Assembly: GCF_019805165.1 (NCBI RefSeq)
Contig: NZ_RWIJ01000002.1
Location: 409,898 to 473,897, forward strand
Source of the DNA: Azospirillum sp. 412522
GTDB lineage: Bacteria > Pseudomonadota > Alphaproteobacteria > Azospirillales > Azospirillaceae
Length of the DNA: 64,000 nucleotides
Reading direction: 5' to 3'
A program made the translations under genes and the position numbers. A model generated the notes under the pieces. That model made no database searches, was not told the DNA's origin, and saw only the letters and a list, made by a program, of their open reading frames with translations. Positions within the stretch are counted from its first letter, which is position 1; the number at the start of each line of letters is the position of its first letter. Positions 49,613 to 58,384 of this stretch are shown here, piece by piece.

Positions 49613-50593
49613 ATGAAGGTCGCCATCATCGGGGCCGGCGCCGTCGGCGGCCTGCTTGCCGCCCGGCTGGGCGCCACCGAGGCCGAGGTGACGCTGGTCG
49701 CCCGGCCGAACGCCGCATCCGCCATCCGCCGCAACGGCCTGACCATGGTGACGCCGCTGAACCGCGTCGCCCGTCTCAGCCCGCGCGTCACCGACGACAG
49801 CCTGTCGCTGGGGCCGCAGGACGCTGTGTTCCTGTGCGTCAAGGCCCATGCCCTGCGCGGTACAATCGACACGCTCACGCCGCTGCTGGCACCGGAGACC
49901 GCCATCGTGCCGATGGTCAACGGCATCCCCTGGTGGTATCCGCACCGCCAGCCGGAACCGCTGGCCGACCGGCCGCTCGCCAGCGTCGATCCCGACGGGC
50001 TGCTGTGGCGCTCCATCGACCCCGACCGGGTGGTGGGAGCGACCAGCTTCGTCGCGGTGGAAGGCGACGGCCCCTGCCGCATCCGCCATGTCAGCGACCA
50101 GCGCTTCGTCTTCGGCGATGCCGGGGACCGCGACAATCCGGCGGTCGACCGCATCGTGACGCTGTTCGGGCAGGCGGGGTTCCAGCCGGCGAAGACCGCC
50201 GACATCCGGCAGGCGATCTGGGTGAAGCTGTGGGGCAACCTCGCCTTCAACCCCTTGAGCGTGCTGACCGGATCGACGCTGGGCCGCCTGTGCAACGATC
50301 CCGGCACGCGGGAGGCCGGCCGCGCCATGATGCTGGAGGCCAAGGCGGTGGCGGAAAGGCTGGGCGTGGTCTTCACCACCAGCGTGGACGAGCGCATCGC
50401 CATGGCCGCCGGCGTCGGCGACTTCAAGACCTCGATGCTCCAGGACTATGAGGCCGGCCGCCGGCTGGAACTGGACGCCATCCTGGGGTCGGTGATCGAG
50501 CTGGCCGACCGTACCGGCGTGGACGTGCCGATGCTGCGCGCCGTGCTGGCAATGGTCGATCTGCGGGCGCGGGAGCGGCGCGAAGCGGCCTGA
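49613..50593 (+). CDS. Ketopantoate-reductase-family dehydrogenase (PanE/ApbA-like)
   Basis: 326 residues. The N-terminal NADP-binding GAGAVGGLLAARLG is at about residues 7-20, and the catalytic lysine is in WVKLWGNLAFNPLS near 204. The C-terminal ApbA_C helical domain is present (to about 320). Many such paralogs are not for pantothenate synthesis but reduce or oxidise 2-hydroxy/2-oxo acids in catabolic operons, which fits its position between an importer and amidases. It begins directly at the ATPase stop codon. Confidence 0.85.
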   Translation: MKVAIIGAGAVGGLLAARLGATEAEVTLVARPNAASAIRRNGLTMVTPLNRVARLSPRVTDDSLSLGPQDAVFLCVKAHALRGTIDTLTPLLAPETAIVPMVNGIPWWYPHRQPEPLADRPLASVDPDGLLWRSIDPDRVVGATSFVAVEGDGPCRIRHVSDQRFVFGDAGDRDNPAVDRIVTLFGQAGFQPAKTADIRQAIWVKLWGNLAFNPLSVLTGSTLGRLCNDPGTREAGRAMMLEAKAVAERLGVVFTTSVDERIAMAAGVGDFKTSMLQDYEAGRRLELDAILGSVIELADRTGVDVPMLRAVLAMVDLRARERREAA

Positions 50594-50635
50594 CCGCTCC
50601 TCCTGCCTTCAACGAAAATTCTGTGTGGAGTCTCA

Positions 50636-51877
50636 ATGTCCCTGCCATCCAATCTGCCCATCGACGGCCAGCGCCTGTGGGACAGCCTTGCCGACATGGC
50701 GAAGATCGGCGCCACCGCCAAGGGCGGCAGTTGCCGCCTTGCCCTGTCGGACGAGGACAAGGCCGGGCGCGACCTGTTCGTCTCCTGGTGCGAGGCGGCC
50801 GGCTGCACGGTGACCGTCGACCGCATCGGCAACATCTTTGCCCGCCGCAAGGGCCGCGACGACAGCCTGCCCCCGGTGGTGATGGGCAGTCATCTCGACA
50901 CCCAGCCGACCGGCGGGCGCTTCGACGGCGTGTTCGGCGTTCTGGCGGCGCTGGAGGTGGTGCGCTCGCTGAACGACCGCGGGGTGGACACCCTGCACCC
51001 GGTCGAGGTGGCGGTCTGGACCAACGAGGAGGGCTCCCGCTTCTCGCCGCCGATGATGGGATCGGGCGTCGTCACCGGCGTCTTCACCCTGGACGAGATC
51101 CTCGACAAGGTGGCGCAGGACGGCGCTCGGCTGGGCGACGAGCTGGTCCGCACCGGCTATGCCGGCGAGGCTCCGGTCGATCATCCGATGCACGCCTATC
51201 TGGAGGCCCATATCGAACAGGGGCCGGTGCTGGAGGTCGAGGGCAAGGAAATCGGCGTCGTCACCGGCGCGCAGGGCCAGCGCTGGTACGAGGTGACGGT
51301 GACCGGGGTCGAGGCGCATGCCGGCCCGACGCCGATGCGCCTGCGCCGCGACGCGCTGGTCGCGGCATCGGCAATGGTGCAGGCGGTGCAGCGGGTCGGG
51401 CTGGAGACGGCGGGCGACCCCTGCGCCACGGTAGGTATCCTGGATGTCCACCCGCATTCGCGCAACGTCATCCCCGGCCGCGTCTTCTTCACCGTCGATC
51501 TGCGCCACCCGGACGCCGACACGCTGGCCGACATGGACCGCCGCTTCCGCGCCGCCGTCGCCGCGATCGCCGAGCAGAACGGCGTGACCGCCGAGATCGC
51601 CGATTTCTGGCATTTCCCGCCGACGCCCTTCGCCAAGCCGCTGGTCGACCGGGTGCGCGAGGCGGCGAGCGGCTTCGGCTTCAGCCACCGCGACATCGTG
51701 TCGGGCGCCGGCCATGACGCCGTCTATGTGGCGGGCAAGGTACCGACGGCGATGATCTTCATCCCCTGCGAGGACGGCATCAGCCACAACGAGGTCGAGA
51801 ACATCGCCCCCGCCGATGGTGCCCGTGGCGCCGCCGTGCTGTTCGAAGCGCTGGTCGCCACGGCTGGAAAACCCTGA
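50636..51877 (+). CDS. M20C amidase (N-carbamoyl-L-amino-acid hydrolase type)
   Basis: 413 residues. GSHLDTQPTGGRFDGVFG near residue 83 provides the first metal histidine and the bridging aspartate, TNEEGSRF near 130 the catalytic glutamate, and EAHIEQGPVLE near 196 another ligand histidine. This is the HyuC/AllC/beta-ureidopropionase group, which hydrolyses N-carbamoyl or ureido amides. Its presence with a deacylase and an acetylpolyamine-type hydrolase suggests serial amide cleavage. Substrate unproven. Confidence 0.87.
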   Translation: MSLPSNLPIDGQRLWDSLADMAKIGATAKGGSCRLALSDEDKAGRDLFVSWCEAAGCTVTVDRIGNIFARRKGRDDSLPPVVMGSHLDTQPTGGRFDGVFGVLAALEVVRSLNDRGVDTLHPVEVAVWTNEEGSRFSPPMMGSGVVTGVFTLDEILDKVAQDGARLGDELVRTGYAGEAPVDHPMHAYLEAHIEQGPVLEVEGKEIGVVTGAQGQRWYEVTVTGVEAHAGPTPMRLRRDALVAASAMVQAVQRVGLETAGDPCATVGILDVHPHSRNVIPGRVFFTVDLRHPDADTLADMDRRFRAAVAAIAEQNGVTAEIADFWHFPPTPFAKPLVDRVREAASGFGFSHRDIVSGAGHDAVYVAGKVPTAMIFIPCEDGISHNEVENIAPADGARGAAVLFEALVATAGKP

Positions 51878-51889
51878 GCGCGTAGCAAG

Positions 51890-52045
51890 CCCTCTCCCGC
51901 CCCGGGAGAGGGAGGGGACCCATGCGGCAGCATGGGGAGGGTGAGGGGCGATCCGAGAATCCAGCAGCGCATGGTTCCTTGGACCACCCTCACCCTTCCC
52001 ACCGCTTCGCGGCGGGCCCCTTCCCTCTCCCGGGGCGGGAGAGGG
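51890..52045. repeat. Composite palindromic intergenic repeat, copy 2
   Basis: 156 bases, beginning and ending with the same CCCTCTCCCG/CGGGAGAGGG hairpins (51890-51912 and 52023-52045) as copy 1. The inner GGGTGAGGGG / CCCTCACCC arms are recognisable but more diverged, and a CATGC-GGCA-GCATG hairpin replaces one of the inner ones. It lies between two genes of the same operon as copy 1. Confidence 0.78.
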
Positions 52046-52067
52046 AGATCTCCAACGGAGTTTCCCC

Positions 52068-53120
52068 ATGAAGTTCGTCCATCACCCCGACGCCGCCCTG
52101 CACCGTCCCGCCACCTATTTCAACAAGGGCCTGCTGCGCGCCCTGCCGGAGAAGCCGGAGCGGGTGGGCGCGCTGGCCACGCTGATCGGGAAGCGCGGCG
52201 AGACGCTGATCCTGCCCGACGATTACGGCTCCGCCCCGCGCGCCGCCGTGCACACTCCCGCCTATCTCGCCTTCCTGGAAACGGCGCACGCACGCTGGGT
52301 GGCGGCAGGCGACATGGGCGACGTGGTTCTGCCCAACGTCCACCGCATGCAGGCGGCTCCCAACTATCCCACCGGCATCGTCGGACAGGCCGGCTGGCAC
52401 ATGTTCGACACCGCCTGCCCGATCGGCGAGGGCACCTGGGCCGCCACCTGCGCCGCGACCAATGCCGCCATCCATGCGGCGAAGCTGGTCGCCACCGGGG
52501 CCGACAGCGCGGCCTATGCGCTGTGCCGGCCGCCGGGGCACCATGCCACCCGCGACATGGCCGGCGGCTTCTGCTACCTGAACCATGTCGCCGTCGCCGC
52601 GGAGTCGGCGCTGCCGCTGCTGCGCGCCCAGGGCCGCACGGCGCGGGTGGCGATCATCGACGTGGACGTCCATCACGGCAACGGAACGCAGGACATCTTC
52701 TACGAGCGCGACGACGTGTTCTTCGTCTCGGTCCACGGCGATCCGGCCGAGTTCTATCCGCACATGGCCGGCTACGAGCAGGAACGCGGCGTCGGCCGCG
52801 GCGAGGGCTACAACCTGAATCTCCCCCTGCCCATCGGCAGCGACGAGGCGACGGTGCTGGCGACCATCGGCAAGGGGCTGGATGCGATCCGGCGCTTCGC
52901 GCCGGAGATGCTGTTCGTCTCGCTGGGCTTCGACACCTTCATCAACGACCCGCTGGCCGCCTTCGGTGTCACCACGCCGGGCTTCGCCCGCATGGGCGCG
53001 CTGATCGCCGCCGCCGGCCTGCCGACGGTGCTGGTGCAGGAGGGCGGCTACGCCATCGACGATCTGTCGGCCAACCTGTCGAGCTTCCTTGACGGTTTCG
53101 AAGGCAAGACAGCGGCATGA
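52068..53120 (+). CDS. Histone-deacetylase-superfamily amide hydrolase (acetylpolyamine type)
   Basis: 350 residues. Zinc ligands and active site are clear: CRPPGHHAT near residue 157 (catalytic His pair), DVDVHHGNGTQD near 195 (Asp and His ligands) and LGFDTFINDP near 287 (second Asp). Bacterial members such as acetylpolyamine amidohydrolase remove acetyl groups from polyamines or similar amines. A family role in this operon would be cleaving an acetyl-amine amide. It overlaps the next gene by four bases. Confidence 0.87.
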   Translation: MKFVHHPDAALHRPATYFNKGLLRALPEKPERVGALATLIGKRGETLILPDDYGSAPRAAVHTPAYLAFLETAHARWVAAGDMGDVVLPNVHRMQAAPNYPTGIVGQAGWHMFDTACPIGEGTWAATCAATNAAIHAAKLVATGADSAAYALCRPPGHHATRDMAGGFCYLNHVAVAAESALPLLRAQGRTARVAIIDVDVHHGNGTQDIFYERDDVFFVSVHGDPAEFYPHMAGYEQERGVGRGEGYNLNLPLPIGSDEATVLATIGKGLDAIRRFAPEMLFVSLGFDTFINDPLAAFGVTTPGFARMGALIAAAGLPTVLVQEGGYAIDDLSANLSSFLDGFEGKTAA

Positions 53121-54025
53121 CCGCCGTCGCCGCCAGCGGCACCGGCCGCGATCCGGTCAAATACCTGCTGATCGCCGCCATCAGCCTGTTCTGGGGCCTG
53201 AACTGGCCGGCGGTGAAGACGATCCTGACGCAGATGCCGATCTTCAGCCTGCGCGCCATCGGCTTCACCGCCGGGGCCGTGCTGCTGCTGGGCGCGGCGC
53301 GGCTGGCCGGGCACCGGCTGCGGGTGGAGCGGGGCGAATGGCCGGCGCTGGCGGCGGCGGGGCTGTTCAACGTGCTGGTCTTCAACCTGTGCACGGCGCT
53401 GGGCCAGAGCCTGATGGCGACCTCGCAGGCCGCCATCGTCGCCTTCACCATGCCGGTATGGGCGACGCTGCTGGCGATCCCGCTGCTGGGCGAACGGCCG
53501 GGGCCGCGCCAGATCGCCGGGCTGGCCTGCGGGTTGGCCGGCCTCCTGGTGCTGCTGGGGCCGGAGGCGCTGACGGCGCCGCCGTCGCAACTGGCCGGGC
53601 CGGCGGTGATGCTGGTGGCGGCGGTGGCTTGGGCGCTCGGCACCATCGTGATGAAGCGGCGGGTGTGGCGCACCCATCCGATGGTCATCACCGGCTGGCA
53701 GTATGTGCTCTGCGCCCTGCCGATGATCGGGCTGGCGGCGACGGAGACGCGGCCGGCCCTGGCCGAGATCCACGCCGCGGTCTGGGCCGGATTCGCCTGG
53801 CACATCGTCTGTTCGATCTGCGCGGCACAGGCGCTGTGGTACGTCACCGTCCGCCGCCTGACGGTAGGGGAGGCGGCGGTCAGCACCCTGCTGATCCCGG
53901 TCGTCGGGGTGGGCGGCGCGGTGCTGCTGCTGGGCGACCCGGTGACGCCACGGCTGGCGGCGGCGCTGGTGCTGATCCTCGCCGCCGTCGCCTGCGTGCT
54001 GGGGCCGAAGCCGGCCGGACGCTGA
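53117..54025 (+). CDS. EamA/DMT-family exporter, last gene of the operon
   Basis: 302 residues, ten membrane helices in two EamA repeats. It starts within the stop codon of the deacetylase-like gene. It is probably an exporter of an amino compound or waste product of the pathway. Its stop codon is only seven bases from the convergent mdcH stop. Confidence 0.85.
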   Translation: MTAVAASGTGRDPVKYLLIAAISLFWGLNWPAVKTILTQMPIFSLRAIGFTAGAVLLLGAARLAGHRLRVERGEWPALAAAGLFNVLVFNLCTALGQSLMATSQAAIVAFTMPVWATLLAIPLLGERPGPRQIAGLACGLAGLLVLLGPEALTAPPSQLAGPAVMLVAAVAWALGTIVMKRRVWRTHPMVITGWQYVLCALPMIGLAATETRPALAEIHAAVWAGFAWHIVCSICAAQALWYVTVRRLTVGEAAVSTLLIPVVGVGGAVLLLGDPVTPRLAAALVLILAAVACVLGPKPAGR

Positions 54026-54032
54026 GGCTTGG

Positions 54033-54950
54033 TTATCCCAGTTGCCGCTCCGCCCAGGCGGCGGCGCCGGACAGGCTGCGGAAATCCGACACGGAACGGA
54101 CGGCCAAGTCCGGATGCCGCTCGGCGGCCATACGCGCCAGCGCGTTGCCGGGGCCGGTTTCCAGCAGGACGGTGCAGCCCATCTCGACCAGCCCGTCCAG
54201 GCAGGCGGCCCAGGCGACCGGCTCCGCCATCTGCCGGGTCAGCGCCGCCACCGCCCGCTCGCGCGTGTGGACCGGGGTTCCGTCGATGCCGGCCAGCACC
54301 GGCAGCGGCGGAGCCAGCAGTCCGCTCGCCGCCAGGACCGGGGCGAACTCAGCGGCGGCGGGCGCCATCAGGCGGGTGTGCGAGGCCACGGTGACCGGCA
54401 GCGGCGTGACGGCGGCGCCCAGAGCCAGAACCGTCCGCTCGACCTCCCCCAGCGCCGCCCTGCGCCCGCCGACCACGAACCGGTCCGCACCGTTTTCGAT
54501 GGCGATGTCGGCACCGCAGTCACGGCAGACACCTTCCAGACGCACACGGTCGAGTCCGCGCACCGCCAACAGTCCGCCCGGTTCGAGGTGGGCGCGGTCC
54601 ATCGCTTCCGCACGGCGGATCGCCAGCCGGAACAGATCCTCCGCATCGAGCGCGCCGGCGACATGGTAGGCCGACAGCTCCCCCAGGCTGTAGCCGGCGA
54701 CCGCCCGCAACGGCGGCAGATGGGGGCGCAACGCCGCCCAGCTCGCCGCCTGGACCGCGCATAGCAGCGGCTGGGCGACGGCATTGTCTCGCATCTCGGC
54801 TTCAGGCCCGGCGACGACGGCGCGCAGATCCCGGCCCATGACGATGGCGGCCCGGTCCAGCACCGCCTGCGCCGCCGGCTCCCGCCGCAGCAGATCCAGC
54901 ATGCCCGGCCCCTGCCCGCCCTGACCGGAACAGAGAATGCCCAGGCTCAT
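54033..54950 (-). CDS. mdcH: Malonate decarboxylase epsilon subunit (malonyl transferase)
   Basis: 305 residues, acyltransferase fold. The nucleophile is Ser in GYSLGEL near residue 88, and the partner His is in VASHTRLM near 190. It loads malonyl groups onto the acyl-carrier subunit. It starts in the stop codon of mdcB (ATGA). It is the last gene of the malonate operon. Confidence 0.9.
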   Translation of the reverse strand: MSLGILCSGQGGQGPGMLDLLRREPAAQAVLDRAAIVMGRDLRAVVAGPEAEMRDNAVAQPLLCAVQAASWAALRPHLPPLRAVAGYSLGELSAYHVAGALDAEDLFRLAIRRAEAMDRAHLEPGGLLAVRGLDRVRLEGVCRDCGADIAIENGADRFVVGGRRAALGEVERTVLALGAAVTPLPVTVASHTRLMAPAAAEFAPVLAASGLLAPPLPVLAGIDGTPVHTRERAVAALTRQMAEPVAWAACLDGLVEMGCTVLLETGPGNALARMAAERHPDLAVRSVSDFRSLSGAAAWAERQLG

Positions 54951-55822
54951 GCCCAGCCCTCCTGCAAGGCATGGACGAAATGCGCCGCCGCCAGCATGTC
55001 GGCGCTGCCGCCGGGCGACAGGCGGCGTGCGACACAGGCGCGGTGCAGGGCCAGAGCGTCGTCCCGCCAATCGGCGCGAAACACCCCGCCGCGGTCGAGG
55101 AATCGGCGCGCCTCTCCCTGGACGAAGGCCAATCCGGCGGGACCGCCACGATGCAGCAGGTTGGTGTCCTCCAACTCCGCCATCAGCGTGAACAGGGTCT
55201 GCACCAGTGTCCGTTCCGGATCGGCACCGTCCGTGAGTGCGCGGTCCAGCGCCGGCAAAGCCAGCGTGAACAGGGTCGGAAAGCCATCCGCCGCCTCCTG
55301 CCGGGCACCGCGGGCACCATAGCGCCGCACGGCTTGCGCGCCGTGGCTGACCGGGGCCTGTGGTGCGGCGGCCAGGATGTCGGCACCCCACAGATCGGCG
55401 ACGGTCCCGCCCAACGCCGCCCCCCGAAGCGGAAGGCCCCGCCGCATCCGCCAGCCCGCCGCCGCCGCGAGGAAGCCGATCCCGAACACCGCGCCCCGAT
55501 GCGTGTTGATCCCGCCGGTGGCGGTCAGCATCCGGCGTTCCGCGGCGATCCCGAGGTCGCGCAGGGCGGGGAAGTCGGCCCCCATCGCCCCCGCACCGGC
55601 AATGGCGCGGAAATAGCCGCGCAGGGCGAACAGGCTGCGCAGGAAGGTGCCCATGTCCATGTCGTCGTGGCTGCCGCTGTCGAGCGGGCTGACCAGCCCC
55701 GGCTTGGGGTGCAGCGCCAGCTCGGCATAGAGGGCGCGGACCGCCGTCCGCCCGACCATCGCCGCAATCGGGTTGGCGGAATCGGCCGGAACCGGAGTGA
55801 CTGCGGCCTTGCTGCGGATCAT
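54947..55822 (-). CDS. mdcB: Triphosphoribosyl-dephospho-CoA synthase
   Basis: 291 residues, CitG family. HPKPGLVSPLDSGSHDDMD near residue 38 is the family signature, and LEDTNLLHRGG near 215 is the second conserved block. It makes the prosthetic-group precursor from ATP and dephospho-CoA. Both ends overlap neighbours by four bases, so the operon is translationally coupled. Confidence 0.91.
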   Translation of the reverse strand: MIRSKAAVTPVPADSANPIAAMVGRTAVRALYAELALHPKPGLVSPLDSGSHDDMDMGTFLRSLFALRGYFRAIAGAGAMGADFPALRDLGIAAERRMLTATGGINTHRGAVFGIGFLAAAAGWRMRRGLPLRGAALGGTVADLWGADILAAAPQAPVSHGAQAVRRYGARGARQEAADGFPTLFTLALPALDRALTDGADPERTLVQTLFTLMAELEDTNLLHRGGPAGLAFVQGEARRFLDRGGVFRADWRDDALALHRACVARRLSPGGSADMLAAAHFVHALQEGWA

Positions 55823-56484
55823 GCGGCATCCTCCCGGTCGAACAGCGCCAGCACGTCGGACAGCTCGCGCAGGCTGACCTCCGCCACCCCCTTCACCAGC
55901 AGCCGCGCCGGCTGGCCGGCCAGCTCCCGCCACGCCACCGCCGCGCCGTCCGGCAGCAGGATTTCCCCGTCCGGGCGAGGGCTGCCGTCACCAACCGCCG
56001 CCAACAGCTTCAGCACCCCATCGAGCTGCCAGCGGTCGCGCGGGGCAAACAGCAGATCGACGTCGGACTCCGGCCGGACATAGCGCAGGCCGGTGCGGTG
56101 TTGCCACGCCAATGAGCCATAGACCGCGGCGGCCATCCCCAACTCCTGCGCCCGCCGCGCCAGATCCGTCAGCATCGGCTGCCAACCTTCCGGCGCCGCT
56201 TCCAGCGCCTCCGCCAGCGGCAACGGGGGCAGCCGCCCGGCCGCGGCGTCCGCCGCCACATGCAGGCCGATCCGCCGCTTGTCCGGCGTGGCGAGCCCCA
56301 GCCGAAGCTCTCCCATTCCGTCGCCCGGCCGGCCGCGCGCGATCACCAGCGGCCGGCCGGCCCGGCACCAGTCCTCGGCCTCCGCCAACTCCGCCGGAGC
56401 CAGGGGAGAGCGCAGGCGGCTCGCCCAGCCCTCCCCCAGCCGGACCCAGCCATGGCGCGGCCAGGGAACGGGTTCAGGCCGCAT
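55819..56484 (-). CDS. mdcG: Malonate decarboxylase holo-ACP synthase
   Basis: 221 residues from start 56484. The nucleotidyltransferase motif GSLAWQHRTGL near residue 125 is followed by SDVDLLF, which provides the metal aspartates. It attaches the triphosphoribosyl-dephospho-CoA group to MdcC. The start lies 11 bases inside mdcE. Confidence 0.89.
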   Translation of the reverse strand: MRPEPVPWPRHGWVRLGEGWASRLRSPLAPAELAEAEDWCRAGRPLVIARGRPGDGMGELRLGLATPDKRRIGLHVAADAAAGRLPPLPLAEALEAAPEGWQPMLTDLARRAQELGMAAAVYGSLAWQHRTGLRYVRPESDVDLLFAPRDRWQLDGVLKLLAAVGDGSPRPDGEILLPDGAAVAWRELAGQPARLLVKGVAEVSLRELSDVLALFDREDAA

Positions 56485-57178
56485 CGTGCCGCACCCGGTC
56501 GGCCACCTTGCGGGCAAGCTGCCGGCCGCCGCGCTCCTCGCCCAGCGCCCGGCGCGGATCGCCCTCGGTCGGCACCGCCAGCGCCTCGGCAAGGCAGGCG
56601 GCGAGGTCGCCCTCCCACAAGGCGGTGATGGCGCCCATCCGGCGGTAGTTCTCGACGCCGGGGGCGAAGACCGGGGAGGACGCGCTCAGCTCCGTCAGCC
56701 GCTCCAGCGGGATCTTGGTGACGCGGGACATCGCCGGCAGGTTCATCACCCGGATCTCGGCGTCCGGCAGGGCATAGCAGCGGTCGGCCAGCAGGCTGGT
56801 GGCGAGGAAGCCGCCGCTGACCGCCTGCCCATAGACCAGCCCGAGCACCCGGTGCCCGTTGCGCCGGGCGAGGTCGATGCATTTGGCCAGATGCGCCATG
56901 TAGCCGTTGATGCCGAGCAGCTCGTCGCGATGGCTCAGCCGCTGGCCCTGGGTGTCGACCAGCAGCAGGATCGGCCGGCCGGGATGGCGGCGCACCACCT
57001 CCAGCACCGTGCCGGCCATGCGGAAGGCCAGCTCGATGCCGATCGGCGTGTTGTCGATGGTGCCGATCACCGCCACTTCGGTGCCGAAGCCCCGGCCGGT
57101 GCCGTCGAAATAGACGCCATCTGCGATGATCTCGTGACCGTCCGGGAACAGCCTGTCCAGAAGAGTGGTCGCATCCAT
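56474..57178 (-). CDS. mdcE: Malonate decarboxylase gamma subunit
   Basis: 234 residues, crotonase-like carboxyltransferase fold. LVDTQGQRLSHRDELLGINGY near residue 73 (shown in part) and VYGQAVSGGFL near 114 are conserved in MdcE. With MdcD it decarboxylates the malonyl-thioester, releasing CO2. It starts three bases after the mdcD stop. Confidence 0.92.
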   Translation of the reverse strand: MDATTLLDRLFPDGHEIIADGVYFDGTGRGFGTEVAVIGTIDNTPIGIELAFRMAGTVLEVVRRHPGRPILLLVDTQGQRLSHRDELLGINGYMAHLAKCIDLARRNGHRVLGLVYGQAVSGGFLATSLLADRCYALPDAEIRVMNLPAMSRVTKIPLERLTELSASSPVFAPGVENYRRMGAITALWEGDLAACLAEALAVPTEGDPRRALGEERGGRQLARKVADRVRHDAA

Positions 57179-57181
57179 GGG

Positions 57182-58057
57182 TCAGGCCCTCCGGTCGCGG
57201 ACGGTGGCGAGGAAGTCGGCGGTGTCGAGGATCGGCAGCCTTTCCGGTTCCTCCACCCCCAGCCGCTCCCAGATGTCGAGCGCGTCGCGGCAGTCGCCGA
57301 AGCGCTCCAGCCGGCTGCCCAGCGCGGCATGCTCGGCCGCCAGCGCCGCCAGCGACAGGTCCGGTTTATGGTCGATCAGGGCGAGGGCGGCGGCGCGGAA
57401 GGCTGTGACGTCGTCCTCGACCAGGGTCGCCGCCTCGCCCAGCAGGTAGCGGTGCTTGCCGCCGACGGTGCGCCAGACCAGGGCGCGGTCTCGGCTGTCG
57501 AACTCCTCGACCCCCATGGTGGTCTCGATCACCTCCGGGCCGGACAGGCCGAGCCGGCCCTCCTCGCTCATCACCACCGCGTCGCACAGGCGCGACACAA
57601 TCCCCATGCCGCCGAAGCAGCCGAAGGTGCCGCCGTCCAGCACGATCACCGGAATGCCGGATGCCCGCACCGCCAGCACCGCCCGCATCACCTCCGACAC
57701 CGCGATCAGCCCGGCATTGGCCTCGTGCAGCCGCACGCCGCCGGATTCCACCAGCAGCAGGACGCCGTCCGGATGGGTATCCAGCGCGCGTTCCAGGAGG
57801 CCGGTCAGCTTGGCCCCATGCACCTCGCCGACCGCGCCGCCCATGAAGCCGCCTTCCTGCGCGGCGACCAGCACCCGGCGGTCTTCCAGCCGCCCCTCGC
57901 CGACCACGATGCCATCGTCGAAGGCGGCCGGCGTGTCGAGCTGGCGCAGATGCGGGCTGACCACCCGCTCGGCCGGCGGCAGGATTTCGCGAAAGCTGCC
58001 GGGATCGAGCAACCCGGCGAGCCGGCCGCGGGCGCTGTCCTCGTAATAGCTGCTCAT
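57182..58057 (-). CDS. mdcD: Malonate decarboxylase beta subunit
   Basis: 291 residues from start 58057; upstream frame is antisense. The carboxyltransferase core shows EGGFMGGAVGEVHGAK (near 71) and GGTFGCFGGMG (near 144), typical of MdcD. It forms the decarboxylase with MdcE. It overlaps mdcC by four bases (ATGA). Confidence 0.92.
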   Translation of the reverse strand: MSSYYEDSARGRLAGLLDPGSFREILPPAERVVSPHLRQLDTPAAFDDGIVVGEGRLEDRRVLVAAQEGGFMGGAVGEVHGAKLTGLLERALDTHPDGVLLLVESGGVRLHEANAGLIAVSEVMRAVLAVRASGIPVIVLDGGTFGCFGGMGIVSRLCDAVVMSEEGRLGLSGPEVIETTMGVEEFDSRDRALVWRTVGGKHRYLLGEAATLVEDDVTAFRAAALALIDHKPDLSLAALAAEHAALGSRLERFGDCRDALDIWERLGVEEPERLPILDTADFLATVRDRRA

Positions 58058-58374
58058 GGCTGCGCTCCTCCGGCAAAGGCGTCGAGCGCCTGGTCCAGCC
58101 GCAGGCCGACCACGGCCGGCGTGGCGCCGACGTCGTTGATGGAGATGCGGACGTCGGCAAGCGGATGGCGGGCGAAGACGTCGTCCAGCACCGCCTGCCA
58201 CGTCGCGCCGAAGCCGACCGCGGCAGTCTGGATCTCAACGCGGCAGAGGCCGCCGAGCGGCGCCGGCTCCACCAGAACCTCCAGATTGCCGGAGCCGACG
58301 ACGCCGACCAGGAAGGACGGAGGCGGGGAAGCCACAGGCCGGCCGCCGCGATATTCGTAAGTCAGGGTTTCCAT
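58054..58374 (-). CDS. mdcC: Malonate decarboxylase acyl-carrier (delta) subunit
   Basis: 106 residues from start 58374. The serine that carries the phosphoribosyl-dephospho-CoA arm is in VVGSGNLEVLVEP near residue 28, the family position. It shuttles acetyl and malonyl groups between MdcA, MdcH and MdcDE. It lies 10 bases after mdcA. Confidence 0.92.
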   Translation of the reverse strand: METLTYEYRGGRPVASPPPSFLVGVVGSGNLEVLVEPAPLGGLCRVEIQTAAVGFGATWQAVLDDVFARHPLADVRISINDVGATPAVVGLRLDQALDAFAGGAQP

Positions 58375-58384
58375 GGATTTCGGC

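Noticed and set aside
49613..50593. Ketopantoate reductase of pantothenate synthesis
   Set aside because: Position between an ABC ATPase and an amidase, with no panB or panC nearby, favours a catabolic paralog.
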